Source: Acidimicrobiales bacterium
GTDB taxonomy: Bacteria > Actinomycetota > Acidimicrobiia > Acidimicrobiales > SHLQ01
Direction: 5' to 3'
Assembly (NCBI GenBank): GCA_020629375.1
Contig: JAHDDK010000025.1
Location: forward strand, 1-50,691
DNA length: 50,691 bases
In this document: in pieces, positions 37,501 through 44,910 of the stretch
How the letters are laid out: each line of letters starts with the position of its first letter
Position numbering within the stretch: the first letter of the stretch is position 1
The notes under the pieces: generated by a model
Seen by the model: the letters and a program-made list of their open reading frames with translations, nothing else
What the model was told of the DNA's origin: nothing
Database searches by the model: none
Translations under genes and position numbers: made by a program

Positions 37501-40500
37501 AGGTGCAAGACACCCTGCCGTACCTGTGGGCGTACGACGCTGGTTCGACGACTGGTGCCAACTGGGCGGTCGCCGAGCCGACGACGTCGACGGTTGCCGG
37601 AAGCGCCCAGCAACTCGAATGGTCGGTTGGGGACCTGGCAGCGGGCGAGACAGTCGAGATCCGATTCACCGCCCAAGCTGACGACGACGCGCCGCTGAAC
37701 GTCACGAACTGGGCCTCGGTCGAGTCGTTCACCTCCACCGGCGATCCGCTTCCGGTCGAAGTGACCGGTGCACGCAGCGAGGACCCAGCTGCTGCGGCCA
37801 TGGGCGACTTCGCGCTCGAGATCGCCAAGCTTCCCGACGTTCAGCAGGACGGTTGGCAGCCTGGCGAGCAGGTGAGCTGGGACATCGTGATCACGAACCC
37901 GGCATCGGAGACGACCAACACCAACCTGGTCGTCACCGACTTGTTGCCAGCACCACTGGTCTACGACTCGTTCACCGTCTCGCCTGCTGGCGCAGCCACG
38001 CTCAACAATGCTGGGACCGCGGGCGCAGGCGCTGGCGGCACGACCGAGATCGTCTGGGACATAGCGTCGCTCGATGCCGGTGATTCGATCACGCTCACGC
38101 TCACGGCGGACGTCCCCGGCGTCGGGGATCCGAACCCCGTCACCTTCATGGAGTGGTACGTCAACGACGTCCAGGTGGTCTCCGACGAGGTTGTCGACCT
38201 CGTCGCCAACCAGGCGAAGGCACGCTGGTACGAGCCAGCGTCGCTCGGCGACTACACCTGGATCGACGCAGACGCCGACGGCGCTCAGGACCCGGGCGAG
38301 ACCCCGGTCGATGGGGTGACCGTCAACCTGCTCGACGCCGCAGGCAACCAGCTCTACCGCGATCCCGCCACCGGAGCCATCACCACCGACGCATCGGCCG
38401 GATATCCCGCGATGACTACGGTGACCGGCGACGATCCGTCGACGACGGGAACGGTCGAAGAGGGCTGGTACACCTTCGACAATCTGCCCCCTGGTAGCTA
38501 CGCCGTCGAGTTCGTCCCGCCTGCGGGCATGACACTGACGTTCAGCGATCAGGGCGGCGACGATGCAACCGATTCGGACGCTGATCGGGTGACCGGCCAG
38601 AGCCATGTCGTCACCCTTGCCGGTGGCGATCATGATCCGACCATCGACGCTGGCTTCATCCAAGGAGCCAACGAGGTTGGCGACTACACGTGGATCGACG
38701 CCGACCAAGACGGTGTGCAGGACCCAGGCGAGACGCCACTCGATGGCGTCACGGTCAACCTCATCGGTCCGGGACCCGACGGCGTCCTGGGTAGCGGGGA
38801 TGACATCGTCCTCCAGACCACGACCACCGGCGACGATCCGTCGACGTCCGGTACGGTCGAAGAGGGCTGGTACGAGTTCACCGGACTTCCCGATGGTGAG
38901 TACCTCGTTGAGTTCGTGCTCGACGCCACCAATCCCGACCACGACGACCTCGTGCCCACCTGGGAGAACGGCGGCTCTGCAACCACCGGCGATGCCGGCG
39001 ACGCATCTGATTCGGACGCGAATCGCGGCACCGGTTTGAGCCATGTCGTCGATCTCGACTCCGCGGGCACAGATCCGGATCCGGTTGTGGATCCGACGGT
39101 CGATGCTGGCTGGTTCGAGGACGCCGACGCCATCAACGAGATCGGTGATTTCACGTGGATCGACACCGACCAGGACGGCGTTCAGGATGCCGGGGAGGTG
39201 CCAATCGCTGGTGTCATCGTCGAGCTGTTCGGGCCGGGCCCAGACGGAGTGTTCGGTGGACCCGACGACGTCCTGTTGGCTACGACCACGACGGACGCCT
39301 CGGGCTACTACGAGTTCACGCAACTTCCCGACGGCGAGTACCAGGTCGGCTTCAGCCTTGACCCGACCAATCCCGCTCATGACGGATTCGGCCCCACGTG
39401 GTCTGACCAAGGCACCGCCGCAGTCGGCGATGCTGGAGACGCGGAAGATTCCGACGCAGATCGTGCGACGGGTCGTAGTCACGTGATCGACCTCGACTCG
39501 GCAGGGACCGATCCTGATCCCGTGGTCGATCCGACGATCGATGCCGGGTTCATTCCTGATGCGGTCAACGAGATCGGCGATTACACGTGGATCGATGCCG
39601 ACCAGAACGGTGTGCAGGATGCTGGCGAGACGCCGCTCGAGGGCGTGATCGTCGATCTGTACGGACCTGGGCCCGACGGTGTCTTCGGTACAGCGGATGA
39701 CGTGCTTCTGCAGTCGACGACGACGGATGCGTCGGGGTTCTATGAGTTCACCAATTTGCCTGATGGTGAGTATCAGGTGGACTTCACGCTCGACCCGGCT
39801 AATGAGCCGACGCATGCGACGTTGGTGCCGACCTGGGAAAACCAGGGTTCGGCGGCCACCGGTGATGCAGGCGACGCAGCCGACTCCGACGCAAATCGCA
39901 ACACCGGTCTGAGCCACATCGTCGACCTCGACTCGGCAGGCACGGACCCCGATTCGGTTGTGGATCCGACGGTCGACGCCGGTTGGTTCGACGACGCTGA
40001 CGCCATCAACGAGATTGGTGATTACACGTGGATCGATGCTGACGGTGACGGTGTCCAGGATGCGGGTGAGGCTCCGCTCGAGGGTGTGATGGTCGAGTTG
40101 ATCGATCCGGTGACGGGCAACGTGATTGCGACGACGACGACGGATGCGTCGGGGTTCTATGAGTTCACGGATTTGCCTGATGGTGAGTATCAGGTCCGGT
40201 TCACGCTCGATCCGACCGACCCGGTGCACGCTACGTTGGCTCCGACTGCGGAGAACCAGGGCGGCGACGATGCGGCTGACTCGGACGCCAACGTGACGAC
40301 AGGTCTGACCCACGTGATCGATCTGGACTCGGCGGGCGTCTCGGATGATCCGGTTGTGGATCCGACGATCGACGCGGGCTTCGTGGAGGAGCCGGGTGTG
40401 AACTCGATCGGTGATTACACGTGGGTCGATGCCGACGAGAACGGTGTGCAGGATGCTGGCGAGACGCCGCTCGAGGGTGTCATCGTCGACCTGTATGCCG

Positions 40501-42596
40501 CTGGTCCGGACGGGATCATCGGAACGGCCGACGACATTCTGTGGGCCACGACGACGACGGATGCGTCGGGGTTCTATGAGTTCACCAATTTGCCTGATGG
40601 TGAGTATCAGGTGGACTTCACGCTCGACCCGGCTAATGAGCCGACGCATGCGACGTTGGTGCCGACCTGGGAGAACCAGGATGGCGATGACGCAGCCGAT
40701 TCGGATGCGAATCGCCAGTCGGGTCTCTCGCACGTGGTCGATCTCGACAGCGCTGGAGCATCGGATGATCCGATCAACGATCCGACAGTTGATGCTGGCT
40801 TCTTCGATGATGCCGGTGCGGTCAACGAGATTGGTGATTACACGTGGATCGATGCTGACGGTGACGGTGTCCAGGATGCGGGTGAGGCTCCGCTCGAGGG
40901 TGTGATGGTCGAGTTGATCGATCCGGTGACGGGCAACGTGATTGCGACGACGACGACGGATGCGTCGGGGTTCTATGAGTTCACGGATTTGCCTGATGGT
41001 GAGTATCAGGTCCGGTTCACGCTCGATCCATCCGACCCGGCCCACATGGCACTCGTGCCAACGTGGTCAGGGCAGGGTGGCGACGACACCGCAGACTCCG
41101 ACGCCGACCGCGCAACGGGATTGACCCATGTCATCGACCTCGATTCAGCTGGAGCATCCGACGATCCAGTTGTGGATCCGACGGTCGACGCCGGATACCG
41201 GCCCGATCCGGATGCGGTCAACGAGATCGGCGACTACACGTGGATCGACGTCGACCAGGACGGTGTCCAGGATCCGGGCGAGGCGTCACTCGAAGGCGTG
41301 ATCGTCGACCTCTACACCGCCGGTCCGGATGGCATGTTCGGCACGTCCGATGATGTGCTCGTTCAATCGACGACGACAGATGCGTCTGGCTTCTACGAGT
41401 TCACCGACCTTCCGGACGGTGAGTATCAGGTCGAGTTCACCCTCGACCCCGTCAACGAGCCTTCGCATGCGACTCTCGTGCCGACCTGGGAAAACCAGGG
41501 ATCGTCGGCGACCGGTGATGCAGGCGACGCAACGGACTCCGACACCGACCGAAGCACTGGACGCACAGCCATCATCGACCTCGACTCGGCGGGCACGAGC
41601 ACGGAACCCGTGATCGACCCGACCGTCGACGCCGGTTGGTTCGACGATGCGGGCGCCGTCAACTCGATCGGTGATTACACGTGGATCGATGCTGACGGTG
41701 ACGGTGTCCAGGATGCGGGTGAGGCTCCGCTCGAGGGTGTGATGGTCGAGTTGATCGATCCGGTGACGGGCAACGTGATTGCGACGACGACGACGGATGC
41801 GTCGGGGTTCTATGAGTTCACGGATTTGCCTGATGGTGAGTACCAGGTCAGGTTCGAGCTCGATCCGGACAACCCCGATCACGACGAACTCGTCGGTACT
41901 CGCCCGAACCAGGGCAGTGACGACGCAGCAGACTCCGACGCCGACCCCTTCACGGGTCTGACCGGGATCATTGATCTCGACTCGGCGGGAACGTCGGACG
42001 ATCCTGTCAACGACCCGACGGTCGACGCCGGGTTCACCGAACCTGCATCGATCGGCGACTACGTCTGGCACGACGCCGATGTCGAAGGTGATCAAGATCC
42101 CGACGAAGATCCGATCGAAGGCGTGATCGTCGAGCTCTGGGGCCCAGGCCCCGACGGTGAGTTCGGCGGAAGCGACGACGTCCTCATCGAGACGACCGTG
42201 ACCGACGCCGACGGTGCGTACGAGTTCGACGAGCTCCCGCCCGGTGACTACCAGGTGCGCTTCGACCCTGACTCGCTACCTGACGGTTGGCTGATCTCGG
42301 ACTCGTCCGACTGTGACTGCTCGGCCGCCGCAGACTCCGACGCCGATACGACGACGGGGTGGACGAGCGCCGTCACACTCGGACCGGGCGAGCGAAACCC
42401 CGACATCGACATGGGTGCTCACAGTGCATCCGATGCCGAGTCGGCTCGGATCCGCAACCTGCCTCCAGGACCGCTGGCTTTCACGGGGCGCGAAACCGAC
42501 GAGCTCGTCTCGATCGCTGTCTTCCTGATGGCCTTCGGCCTTCTACTGGCGGCGATCGGTGCGAACCGACGGCGTGAAGAAGACGCCACCACATGA
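28518..42596 (+). CDS. Giant wall-anchored surface protein with DUF11 and SdrD/Cna-B repeats, LAFTG sorting signal
   Basis: About 4692 residues from the ATG at 28518, which gives the best signal peptide (RTRLLVAVLSTLMIGAVMALV, cleavage near AYA-DD). Starts at 28437 and 28476 are also in frame. From about 28630 to 38230 there are about 15 DUF11-type modules, each opening with a Lys strand (LELVKE, LNIDKT, LVIDKS, LDIEKQ, VALSKT, LEIRKA, ISLDKF) and containing VTDxLP; such Lys-bearing modules may form isopeptide bonds. From 38241 to about 42425 there are ten SdrD/Cna-B-like modules beginning GDYTWIDADxDGVQDxGE, whose Asp spacing suits calcium binding. The C-terminus has LAFTG (near 42474-42488), a hydrophobic helix and an RRREE tail: a class E-type (LAXTG) sortase signal. 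It should be a stalk-like adhesin on the wall. No sortase gene lies in the window. Confidence 0.9.
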   Translation: MSFVDRTSIRTRLLVAVLSTLMIGAVMALVPTARAYADDNPATQALASTCGVVPSSTPAGMDQSGVQGAVPGELVTVTHTVEFDEGTIFQDILVRPDGTTYWASYIETLSLDSDLVVDGSSAALEIDGLSQTLVAGTQPDATDFVLVTDGPTAGVTTWQVLFPGDVGGQTGAQTGSGEPSYTVPAGGQTFVFSFEVMMPTDAAWGEVFDAAECFTSVSTGPSNRDTDRTRAAVSAIIPELELVKETPLANAYQAGTAVPYTITANLPDLDKATQTLLVAPARDVVVVDTLPTTLIPLDAAGNTVADGGTTVGGGVWNLADRTVMYPAFDLLPGNTWSVDEEMRIVPGTPATTEITNVVEASISYLPGVAVPNDTIVDPAATDDATVTVASDAPAVNKEADVERYGTDLPITYTVTVDLPAGSSYENFTISDTLPDGMTFISYDTATCTPVGADCPDPITSLTPTVFPGGGTVIGWYPNELVPSTVARQFVFTYQAEIDPEYGNGDPVEFLDSFTNDATVSWNTVDRLGDVPPSTAALPDYDGATNSSDDVIYDRPILNIDKTALTSDGDAVDMETVPWDYQPGDTVTYSAVITNVGSRDATNLAIADVNVAVGIDVSTVSIDGSACGDCVVDPASGALSFSHAGPIAPGDSVVVNYDAEPTDTGMLTNTIGVPTYDDDLGTTYTENPEDTVNITVPDPVLVIDKSTPSSAPNAYGTTVGTEIDFTFTVSNDGPATAYNVLVTDLPPLGTCNFGGSLVPQAGITEVSDGQWQLDAPLDPGESFSFDAAIEICGDIEATDHLNEVRLTWEDTGDGVDSDGNAYEAMSDEPFLLAEPEYEVQKFPAVDGGATINFTLDPTNPNQGAWTIWVTNTSEVPTGGLVLSDPMPETFEYLPGDASIVWVGQPAATFEDLSSASGTTVLAGHTELVEIEIGQLQPGGTARITIPFSHNGVSPSDGVFSKINTVQVRNDNIDFDPEVHEAQGEYTLVPVEKGPNVEKTTSETPTYTGDEAAEGAPGATRYFHIDLTLPGDPINPANPLTAHDLMVADVLPDGLKLPTTEPAYGAEGGSQPAGWNVVCISGACLSGNAADQPEFAGAYLGSAPSGDDTEILWWFGDYTNTADSVYRITFPVEIETEFASGMEVIDGVNEPMVNSARPLFNRDVDAGSGASGDAIPGLPASAPDPRTDFDRAYPKDRAEIDVVTPRLDIEKQGIHDGAPVFEIEVGDLIEYSITITNRGSGPAYDVQVSDDLGVDLGVNRMTVDQGSLAVDLDGTDITSACSFSGTTPLTLDCDIAGPVAGDPDGFTGPALGGVITITYNATPLPSADILSPVSANNWDSDLIRNEVVTPSYFEVPAAGRPADANEYSTGQAVVRTFVYTPAPEIEAGCWGDTHAVPVGEIGQFQVILGNGDGHYQTDYGNYIFSPPPSTDSDGDGRIDVGVGYNPELRLTLPDIYTFVSASATGPGPLGSGDATYATYGAFPDPDQIIDNGDGTQTLIWDPGTINDIPPSPNNYTPYNFKPEYRVLIDVTRDAAGPTWIEGKLWFEDNTGERERGSNSGEYFEYYEEDRNGCPGPAPDHHIEKRPDVIDNVRILPDEVKEFTITLRQEREAPVTGNRFVDTLPHGLDFVGDPTAGDPDYVEATISPVPAGWDPLETYFVSATTDGNGQTEIVWDAMPELPEGNYVVTIPVRGQNPPPFPNDWLTNNFDWQSDQGDRDDPGNMFSIPFGNPVIDKRVDKAADLFGEFFTYTIEVTIPAAFEGNDVTIRDYINWRQNRTQADLDVWGNNQAWPEGDNAVNFYADRHPIEFVSYNSATCLTGCTGLDAVSGVDDTIAPVGLAPLPFVDYDPNDVNASAPNPRGGSIVYHSNENNVIGWYLGDIEQDPQGQDRVIEMTYTVKFPEIYDMREVYATRAASRITAFPGGALDPQFDEEPWLSRLSEYHQPNIVILDHHGAAQDTWFDTADLANDDQWWRFMATNAVAETHATAAVAYPIVVPTKDCYGLNGTQKPDVTPVGTPNVECTVTLTNTSPVPAYDITFTDTPDTECNRRLRHIDGWWHGSSWGSYACDIGGETVNHPNLATPANSFPATWEGIELDPDEQATFTYSLRVDGWTEWTAWDFSHDYESGGGWSNQVVMSPWSDEPGGDTIGAETTISETVGFVNPRVNIFKFPYVNPIPDTRPFNTDYVYRNITQDPTDPRIAGVWPYLHGTPGWQDPLGGNAMEGGSTTDWLQPPLDMVDEHFHWPFHYRTRQRFAFPSWSQSSWLNWTGGGENSWYLPQNDPASWSEDYLVDPGESYSWIIDVFTEQPDRIEQLTITDTLPYGWTYVPGSARMVDGTWLLSRNDGPEQASVAGLDVGYDEIPLRDPVVTAGVATDCNASLYHDRGPELTWQFLRDVPGQDEFWDIRYVDGRDWERQDVQDPLGDRYYEANTFDKINDHVIIFDTMPDPSIVQCDPDHTDADPFFMENNVSIAAVRDYDGVTMNDSYAQGVPVPTPVALSKTPDDDYIQDDTNTEFTITFTNNLDVPVTDLTLDDTLSIVSGVAPQPGSGYTCGTATADGGTGFVEASCVTTGSPTTQWVIEWFFDEVAPGETVTITMPIYAPVDEANGLRYDNMVSTTVKEYHDVFLDDPGRVTVINPSPPQVPTKSANPNPATVNDVVEYTVSWVAHPTMIFADLAYYDLLPDGLTFIDYGEVSCTGQCPAGYSADDVIEMTPVPNADGSTTLMWWFGNMPGSAAGATWSMTYTARVDDAFNDGTTIVDGDSVDNEVIGYSNEESLLDEPTVIPDPSIWTTYPPSDPVNETLDVREPELEIRKASAPSSTPTDGSSTVVYTVEVENTGVMNAYAVVVTDTPNGALENITMDATTYAGSFVTRGWTSIDPTVGWFIADLAPGDIATFTYTAEVIDDFLTAGYPAAENLVTLESFRARPGLVPEDGDRIYEPGLTADTSIPLVGPEISLDKFVGGCTSELEFIEPNTPVTWCIQVTNDGAAPAYGLEVQDTLPYLWAYDAGSTTGANWAVAEPTTSTVAGSAQQLEWSVGDLAAGETVEIRFTAQADDDAPLNVTNWASVESFTSTGDPLPVEVTGARSEDPAAAAMGDFALEIAKLPDVQQDGWQPGEQVSWDIVITNPASETTNTNLVVTDLLPAPLVYDSFTVSPAGAATLNNAGTAGAGAGGTTEIVWDIASLDAGDSITLTLTADVPGVGDPNPVTFMEWYVNDVQVVSDEVVDLVANQAKARWYEPASLGDYTWIDADADGAQDPGETPVDGVTVNLLDAAGNQLYRDPATGAITTDASAGYPAMTTVTGDDPSTTGTVEEGWYTFDNLPPGSYAVEFVPPAGMTLTFSDQGGDDATDSDADRVTGQSHVVTLAGGDHDPTIDAGFIQGANEVGDYTWIDADQDGVQDPGETPLDGVTVNLIGPGPDGVLGSGDDIVLQTTTTGDDPSTSGTVEEGWYEFTGLPDGEYLVEFVLDATNPDHDDLVPTWENGGSATTGDAGDASDSDANRGTGLSHVVDLDSAGTDPDPVVDPTVDAGWFEDADAINEIGDFTWIDTDQDGVQDAGEVPIAGVIVELFGPGPDGVFGGPDDVLLATTTTDASGYYEFTQLPDGEYQVGFSLDPTNPAHDGFGPTWSDQGTAAVGDAGDAEDSDADRATGRSHVIDLDSAGTDPDPVVDPTIDAGFIPDAVNEIGDYTWIDADQNGVQDAGETPLEGVIVDLYGPGPDGVFGTADDVLLQSTTTDASGFYEFTNLPDGEYQVDFTLDPANEPTHATLVPTWENQGSAATGDAGDAADSDANRNTGLSHIVDLDSAGTDPDSVVDPTVDAGWFDDADAINEIGDYTWIDADGDGVQDAGEAPLEGVMVELIDPVTGNVIATTTTDASGFYEFTDLPDGEYQVRFTLDPTDPVHATLAPTAENQGGDDAADSDANVTTGLTHVIDLDSAGVSDDPVVDPTIDAGFVEEPGVNSIGDYTWVDADENGVQDAGETPLEGVIVDLYAAGPDGIIGTADDILWATTTTDASGFYEFTNLPDGEYQVDFTLDPANEPTHATLVPTWENQDGDDAADSDANRQSGLSHVVDLDSAGASDDPINDPTVDAGFFDDAGAVNEIGDYTWIDADGDGVQDAGEAPLEGVMVELIDPVTGNVIATTTTDASGFYEFTDLPDGEYQVRFTLDPSDPAHMALVPTWSGQGGDDTADSDADRATGLTHVIDLDSAGASDDPVVDPTVDAGYRPDPDAVNEIGDYTWIDVDQDGVQDPGEASLEGVIVDLYTAGPDGMFGTSDDVLVQSTTTDASGFYEFTDLPDGEYQVEFTLDPVNEPSHATLVPTWENQGSSATGDAGDATDSDTDRSTGRTAIIDLDSAGTSTEPVIDPTVDAGWFDDAGAVNSIGDYTWIDADGDGVQDAGEAPLEGVMVELIDPVTGNVIATTTTDASGFYEFTDLPDGEYQVRFELDPDNPDHDELVGTRPNQGSDDAADSDADPFTGLTGIIDLDSAGTSDDPVNDPTVDAGFTEPASIGDYVWHDADVEGDQDPDEDPIEGVIVELWGPGPDGEFGGSDDVLIETTVTDADGAYEFDELPPGDYQVRFDPDSLPDGWLISDSSDCDCSAAADSDADTTTGWTSAVTLGPGERNPDIDMGAHSASDAESARIRNLPPGPLAFTGRETDELVSIAVFLMAFGLLLAAIGANRRREEDATT
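38241..42425 (+). repeat. Ten SdrD/Cna-B-type repeats, partly near-identical in DNA
   Basis: Modules start near 38241, 38680, 39138, 39567, 40007, 40400, 40823, 41217, 41660 and 42045. A 208-bp block is identical by eye at 40006-40213 and 40822-41029, and 173 bp of it recurs at 41670-41842. A second 124-bp block is shared by 39715-39838 and 40549-40672. Copies alternate between two module subtypes, one with an ELIDPVTGN loop and one with a DLYxxGPDG loop. Confidence 0.9.
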
Positions 42597-42609
42597 GGAG
42601 CTGACGAGC

Positions 42610-42641
42610 GCTGAGACGATGGGAAAAGCCGTCGTCTCGGC
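42610..42641 (+). terminator. Intrinsic terminator after the surface giant
   Basis: A 13-bp stem (42610-42622 with 42629-42641, two mismatches that can be G-U) with a GAAAAG loop starts 14 bp after the stop codon at 42596. No long T-tract follows. Confidence 0.65.
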
Positions 42642-42679
42642 GTCGGTGCGTCCGGGGCAGACCTTGCTGAGCCGGTAGC

Positions 42680-42693
42680 GCCTAGCCCTAGGC
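42680..42693 (+). promoter_or_regulatory. Palindrome GCCTAG-CC-CTAGGC upstream of third lipoprotein
   Basis: A perfect 6+6 palindrome with a 2-bp centre lies in the 42642-42846 gap, about 155 bp before the likely lipoprotein start at 42847. CTAG-containing palindromes are rare in high-GC genomes. It could be an operator; no protein can be assigned. Confidence 0.3.
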
Positions 42694-42846
42694 CATTGAA
42701 CTCACGAACACCCAGGCCGAACGGCTTACATTCGACCCCGTCGCACCGACAGCCACATCATGAACGTGAGGACAGGGTTCACGCGCGAAGCGCTCGAATG
42801 GCAACTCGAGGGCGCTGAGCGACACTCGACCCGCGGAGTTCGGACA

Positions 42847-43215
42847 ATGCTGAACACGTCGTATCGAATGACTCGCCGGCTGATCGCCGTGATCGCCATC
42901 GGGGCGCTGCTCGCCGGATGCAGTGGAGAACCGTCTCCACCAGAGGGTCTACCGCTCGTCGACGGGGACAATCCGTCTGCTGTCGAGACAGAAGAACCCA
43001 AGGAAATCGATCAGACCCCGACCACGACATCGACGACACCGGTCGCCGACGCGATCGAGAGCATGGACGTCGAGTCGGCGCTGCAGGATTGCTACACCGA
43101 CGTCTACGCCGAGTTTGGAATCGATGGTGTCTCGGATCTCGCGGATCTTGCGGACCAGTCCGAAGACGCTGGCCCCGAACTCCAACAACGTCTTGCCGAC
43201 TGCGTCAACAGCTGA
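42847..43215 (+). CDS. Small acidic lipoprotein, paralogous in layout to the 22636/23034 pair
   Basis: About 122 residues from the ATG at 42847 (MLNTSYRMTRRLIAV), with GGAG about 9 bp upstream; ATGs at 42760 and 42868 are alternatives. The hydrophobic core IAVIAIGALL leads to the lipobox LLAGC. An acidic Pro/Thr linker follows, then a C-terminal domain with LQDCYTDVYAEFGID and RLADCVNS. The paired cysteines and acidic composition match the two lipoproteins near 23 kb. It sits directly downstream of the wall-anchored giant. The function is unknown. Confidence 0.75.
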   Translation: MLNTSYRMTRRLIAVIAIGALLAGCSGEPSPPEGLPLVDGDNPSAVETEEPKEIDQTPTTTSTTPVADAIESMDVESALQDCYTDVYAEFGIDGVSDLADLADQSEDAGPELQQRLADCVNS

Positions 43216-43248
43216 TCTTGTCGGTCTGTCGCCGTAGGCTCGGCGGCT

Positions 43249-44910
43249 ATGAGTGCGATCTTCGACCTCTGCGACCGAGCGACCGACGAGCTCGCAGCGA
43301 CCGACCCGATCATGGCGACGATGGCCGGTATCGCCGGGCACGACGACCGGTGGACGGATCTGTCGCCATCGGGCGTCGCTGATCGTCGTGCGACCTGGGT
43401 CGCTCTCCGTGCCGAGGCCGAAGCGATCGACCCCGATACTCCTGTCGATCAGCTGGCGAAGGCGGTCTTCGTGACCGAACTCGATCGGTGGATCGCCGAT
43501 GCCGACGCCGGTCTGCATCGACGCGATCTCAACAGCATTGCGAGCCCGACCCAAGACTTCCGGATGCTGTTCGATCTGATGGCCTCCGAAACCGTCGAGG
43601 ACTGGGCGGCGATCGCCAGCCGTCTCGAACGCGTCGAAGATGCACTTGCGGGCTATCAGACAAGCCTTTCCGACGGCCTTGCAGACGGCGACGTCGTCGC
43701 ACAACGTCAGGTGCGCGAAGTCATCACCCAATGCCGCGACACCCGCGACAAGAACACCTTCGCTGCCGTCGCAGCGCGCTTCGACAGCACCGACCTCCGC
43801 GACGACGATCTTCGAGCTCGGCTGGCGTCGGGCGCGGCTCACGCAGAGGCTGCCTATGGGGCGTTCGCGGACTGGCTCGAATCCGAGTACCTCCCTGTCG
43901 CACCGGCCGAGGACGGCGTCGGCCGTGATCGATATCTTGCGTCGGCGCAACGCTGGCTCGGATGCGATCTGGATCTCGAGGCAACGTATGCCTGGGGATG
44001 GAGCGAGATCGATCGGCTCTGGAACCGAATCGGTGAGCTGGCACCGCAGGTCGACCCCGAAGCGACTGTCGACGAAGTCATGCATCGGCTGATGAACGAT
44101 CCGTCGATGGCGGCCCCCGATGTCGACTCCTTCATCGCGGACATGACCGAGCGCCAGCACATTGCGCTCGAGAAGCTCTCGGGCGTGCACTTCGATGTTC
44201 CCGACGAGATCCGGGCGATCGACGTGAAGGTCGACGAAGCCGGAGGTTCTCTGGCCGCCCACTACACGCCGCCGTCCGAGGACTTCAGCCGACCTGGCGC
44301 CGTTTGGTATCCGATCGCCGACCGCGAGCATCTGCCGATGTTCACCGAGGTCACGACCGCTTACCACGAGGGTTTCCCCGGCCATCACCTCCAGGTCGGC
44401 ATTCAGTTCTGCCGAGCCGATGAGCTGTCGCGGTTTCACCGGATGATGGTTTGGTATCCCGGCTCAGGCGAGGGGTGGGCCTTGTATGCCGAGCATGTCA
44501 TGGGCGAGCTCGGCTTTCTCGAGAAACCGGAATACGAGATCGGTCTCGTCGTCTCCAAGCTGTTCCGTTCTTGCCGGATCGTGATCGACATCGGCACGCA
44601 TTGCGGTTTCGCCATCCCCGACGACCAGCCGTTTCATCCTGGCGAATCCTGGGACTACGACCGTGCCCTCAAGCTGCTCCTCACCCGCGGATTCCTGACC
44701 GAGCAGGAGGCGAAGTCCGAGGTCGTCCGCTATTTCGGTTGGCCTGGTCAGGCGATCAGTTACAAGATCGGCGAGCAAGCGCTCCTCGACTTGCGCGAAG
44801 AAGCGATGGCCACCGACCGCTGGGATCCCAAGGCGTGGCACGACGACGTGCTCGCCGTCGGCGCCGTCGGCCTCGATCTGCTGCGCAGTCAGCTTCGGGA
44901 GAAGTGGTGA
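43249..44910 (+). CDS. DUF885-family putative metallopeptidase
   Basis: A 553-residue DUF885 protein without signal peptide. The family's zinc-site signature is clear: TTAYHEGFPGHHLQ (H373, E374, H378, H379), followed about 38 residues later by GEGWALYAEHVM, whose Glu is expected to be the further ligand. DUF885 proteins are thought to be metal-dependent carboxypeptidase-like enzymes; the substrate is unknown. Its TGA (44908-44910) overlaps the recF GTG start (44907-44909) in a GTGA junction, so it is translationally coupled to recF. This is the position normally held by dnaN in the dnaA-dnaN-recF-gyrB cluster. Confidence 0.85.
   Translation: MSAIFDLCDRATDELAATDPIMATMAGIAGHDDRWTDLSPSGVADRRATWVALRAEAEAIDPDTPVDQLAKAVFVTELDRWIADADAGLHRRDLNSIASPTQDFRMLFDLMASETVEDWAAIASRLERVEDALAGYQTSLSDGLADGDVVAQRQVREVITQCRDTRDKNTFAAVAARFDSTDLRDDDLRARLASGAAHAEAAYGAFADWLESEYLPVAPAEDGVGRDRYLASAQRWLGCDLDLEATYAWGWSEIDRLWNRIGELAPQVDPEATVDEVMHRLMNDPSMAAPDVDSFIADMTERQHIALEKLSGVHFDVPDEIRAIDVKVDEAGGSLAAHYTPPSEDFSRPGAVWYPIADREHLPMFTEVTTAYHEGFPGHHLQVGIQFCRADELSRFHRMMVWYPGSGEGWALYAEHVMGELGFLEKPEYEIGLVVSKLFRSCRIVIDIGTHCGFAIPDDQPFHPGESWDYDRALKLLLTRGFLTEQEAKSEVVRYFGWPGQAISYKIGEQALLDLREEAMATDRWDPKAWHDDVLAVGAVGLDLLRSQLREKW

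Noticed and set aside
36876..41045. 1389-codon open frame on the - strand opposite the surface giant
   Set aside because: It is the antisense of repetitive DUF11/SdrD coding DNA, has shadow composition rich in Arg/Ile/Val/His and itself repeats in step with the sense repeats. High GC3 and repeats keep stops out.
38241..42425. CRISPR-like array
   Set aside because: Repeats are 120-210 bp, in frame and coding; there are no short repeats with unique spacers or cas genes.
44451..44906. Upstream extension of recF
   Set aside because: It is a shadow of the DUF885 gene; RecF homology begins just after the GTG at 44907.
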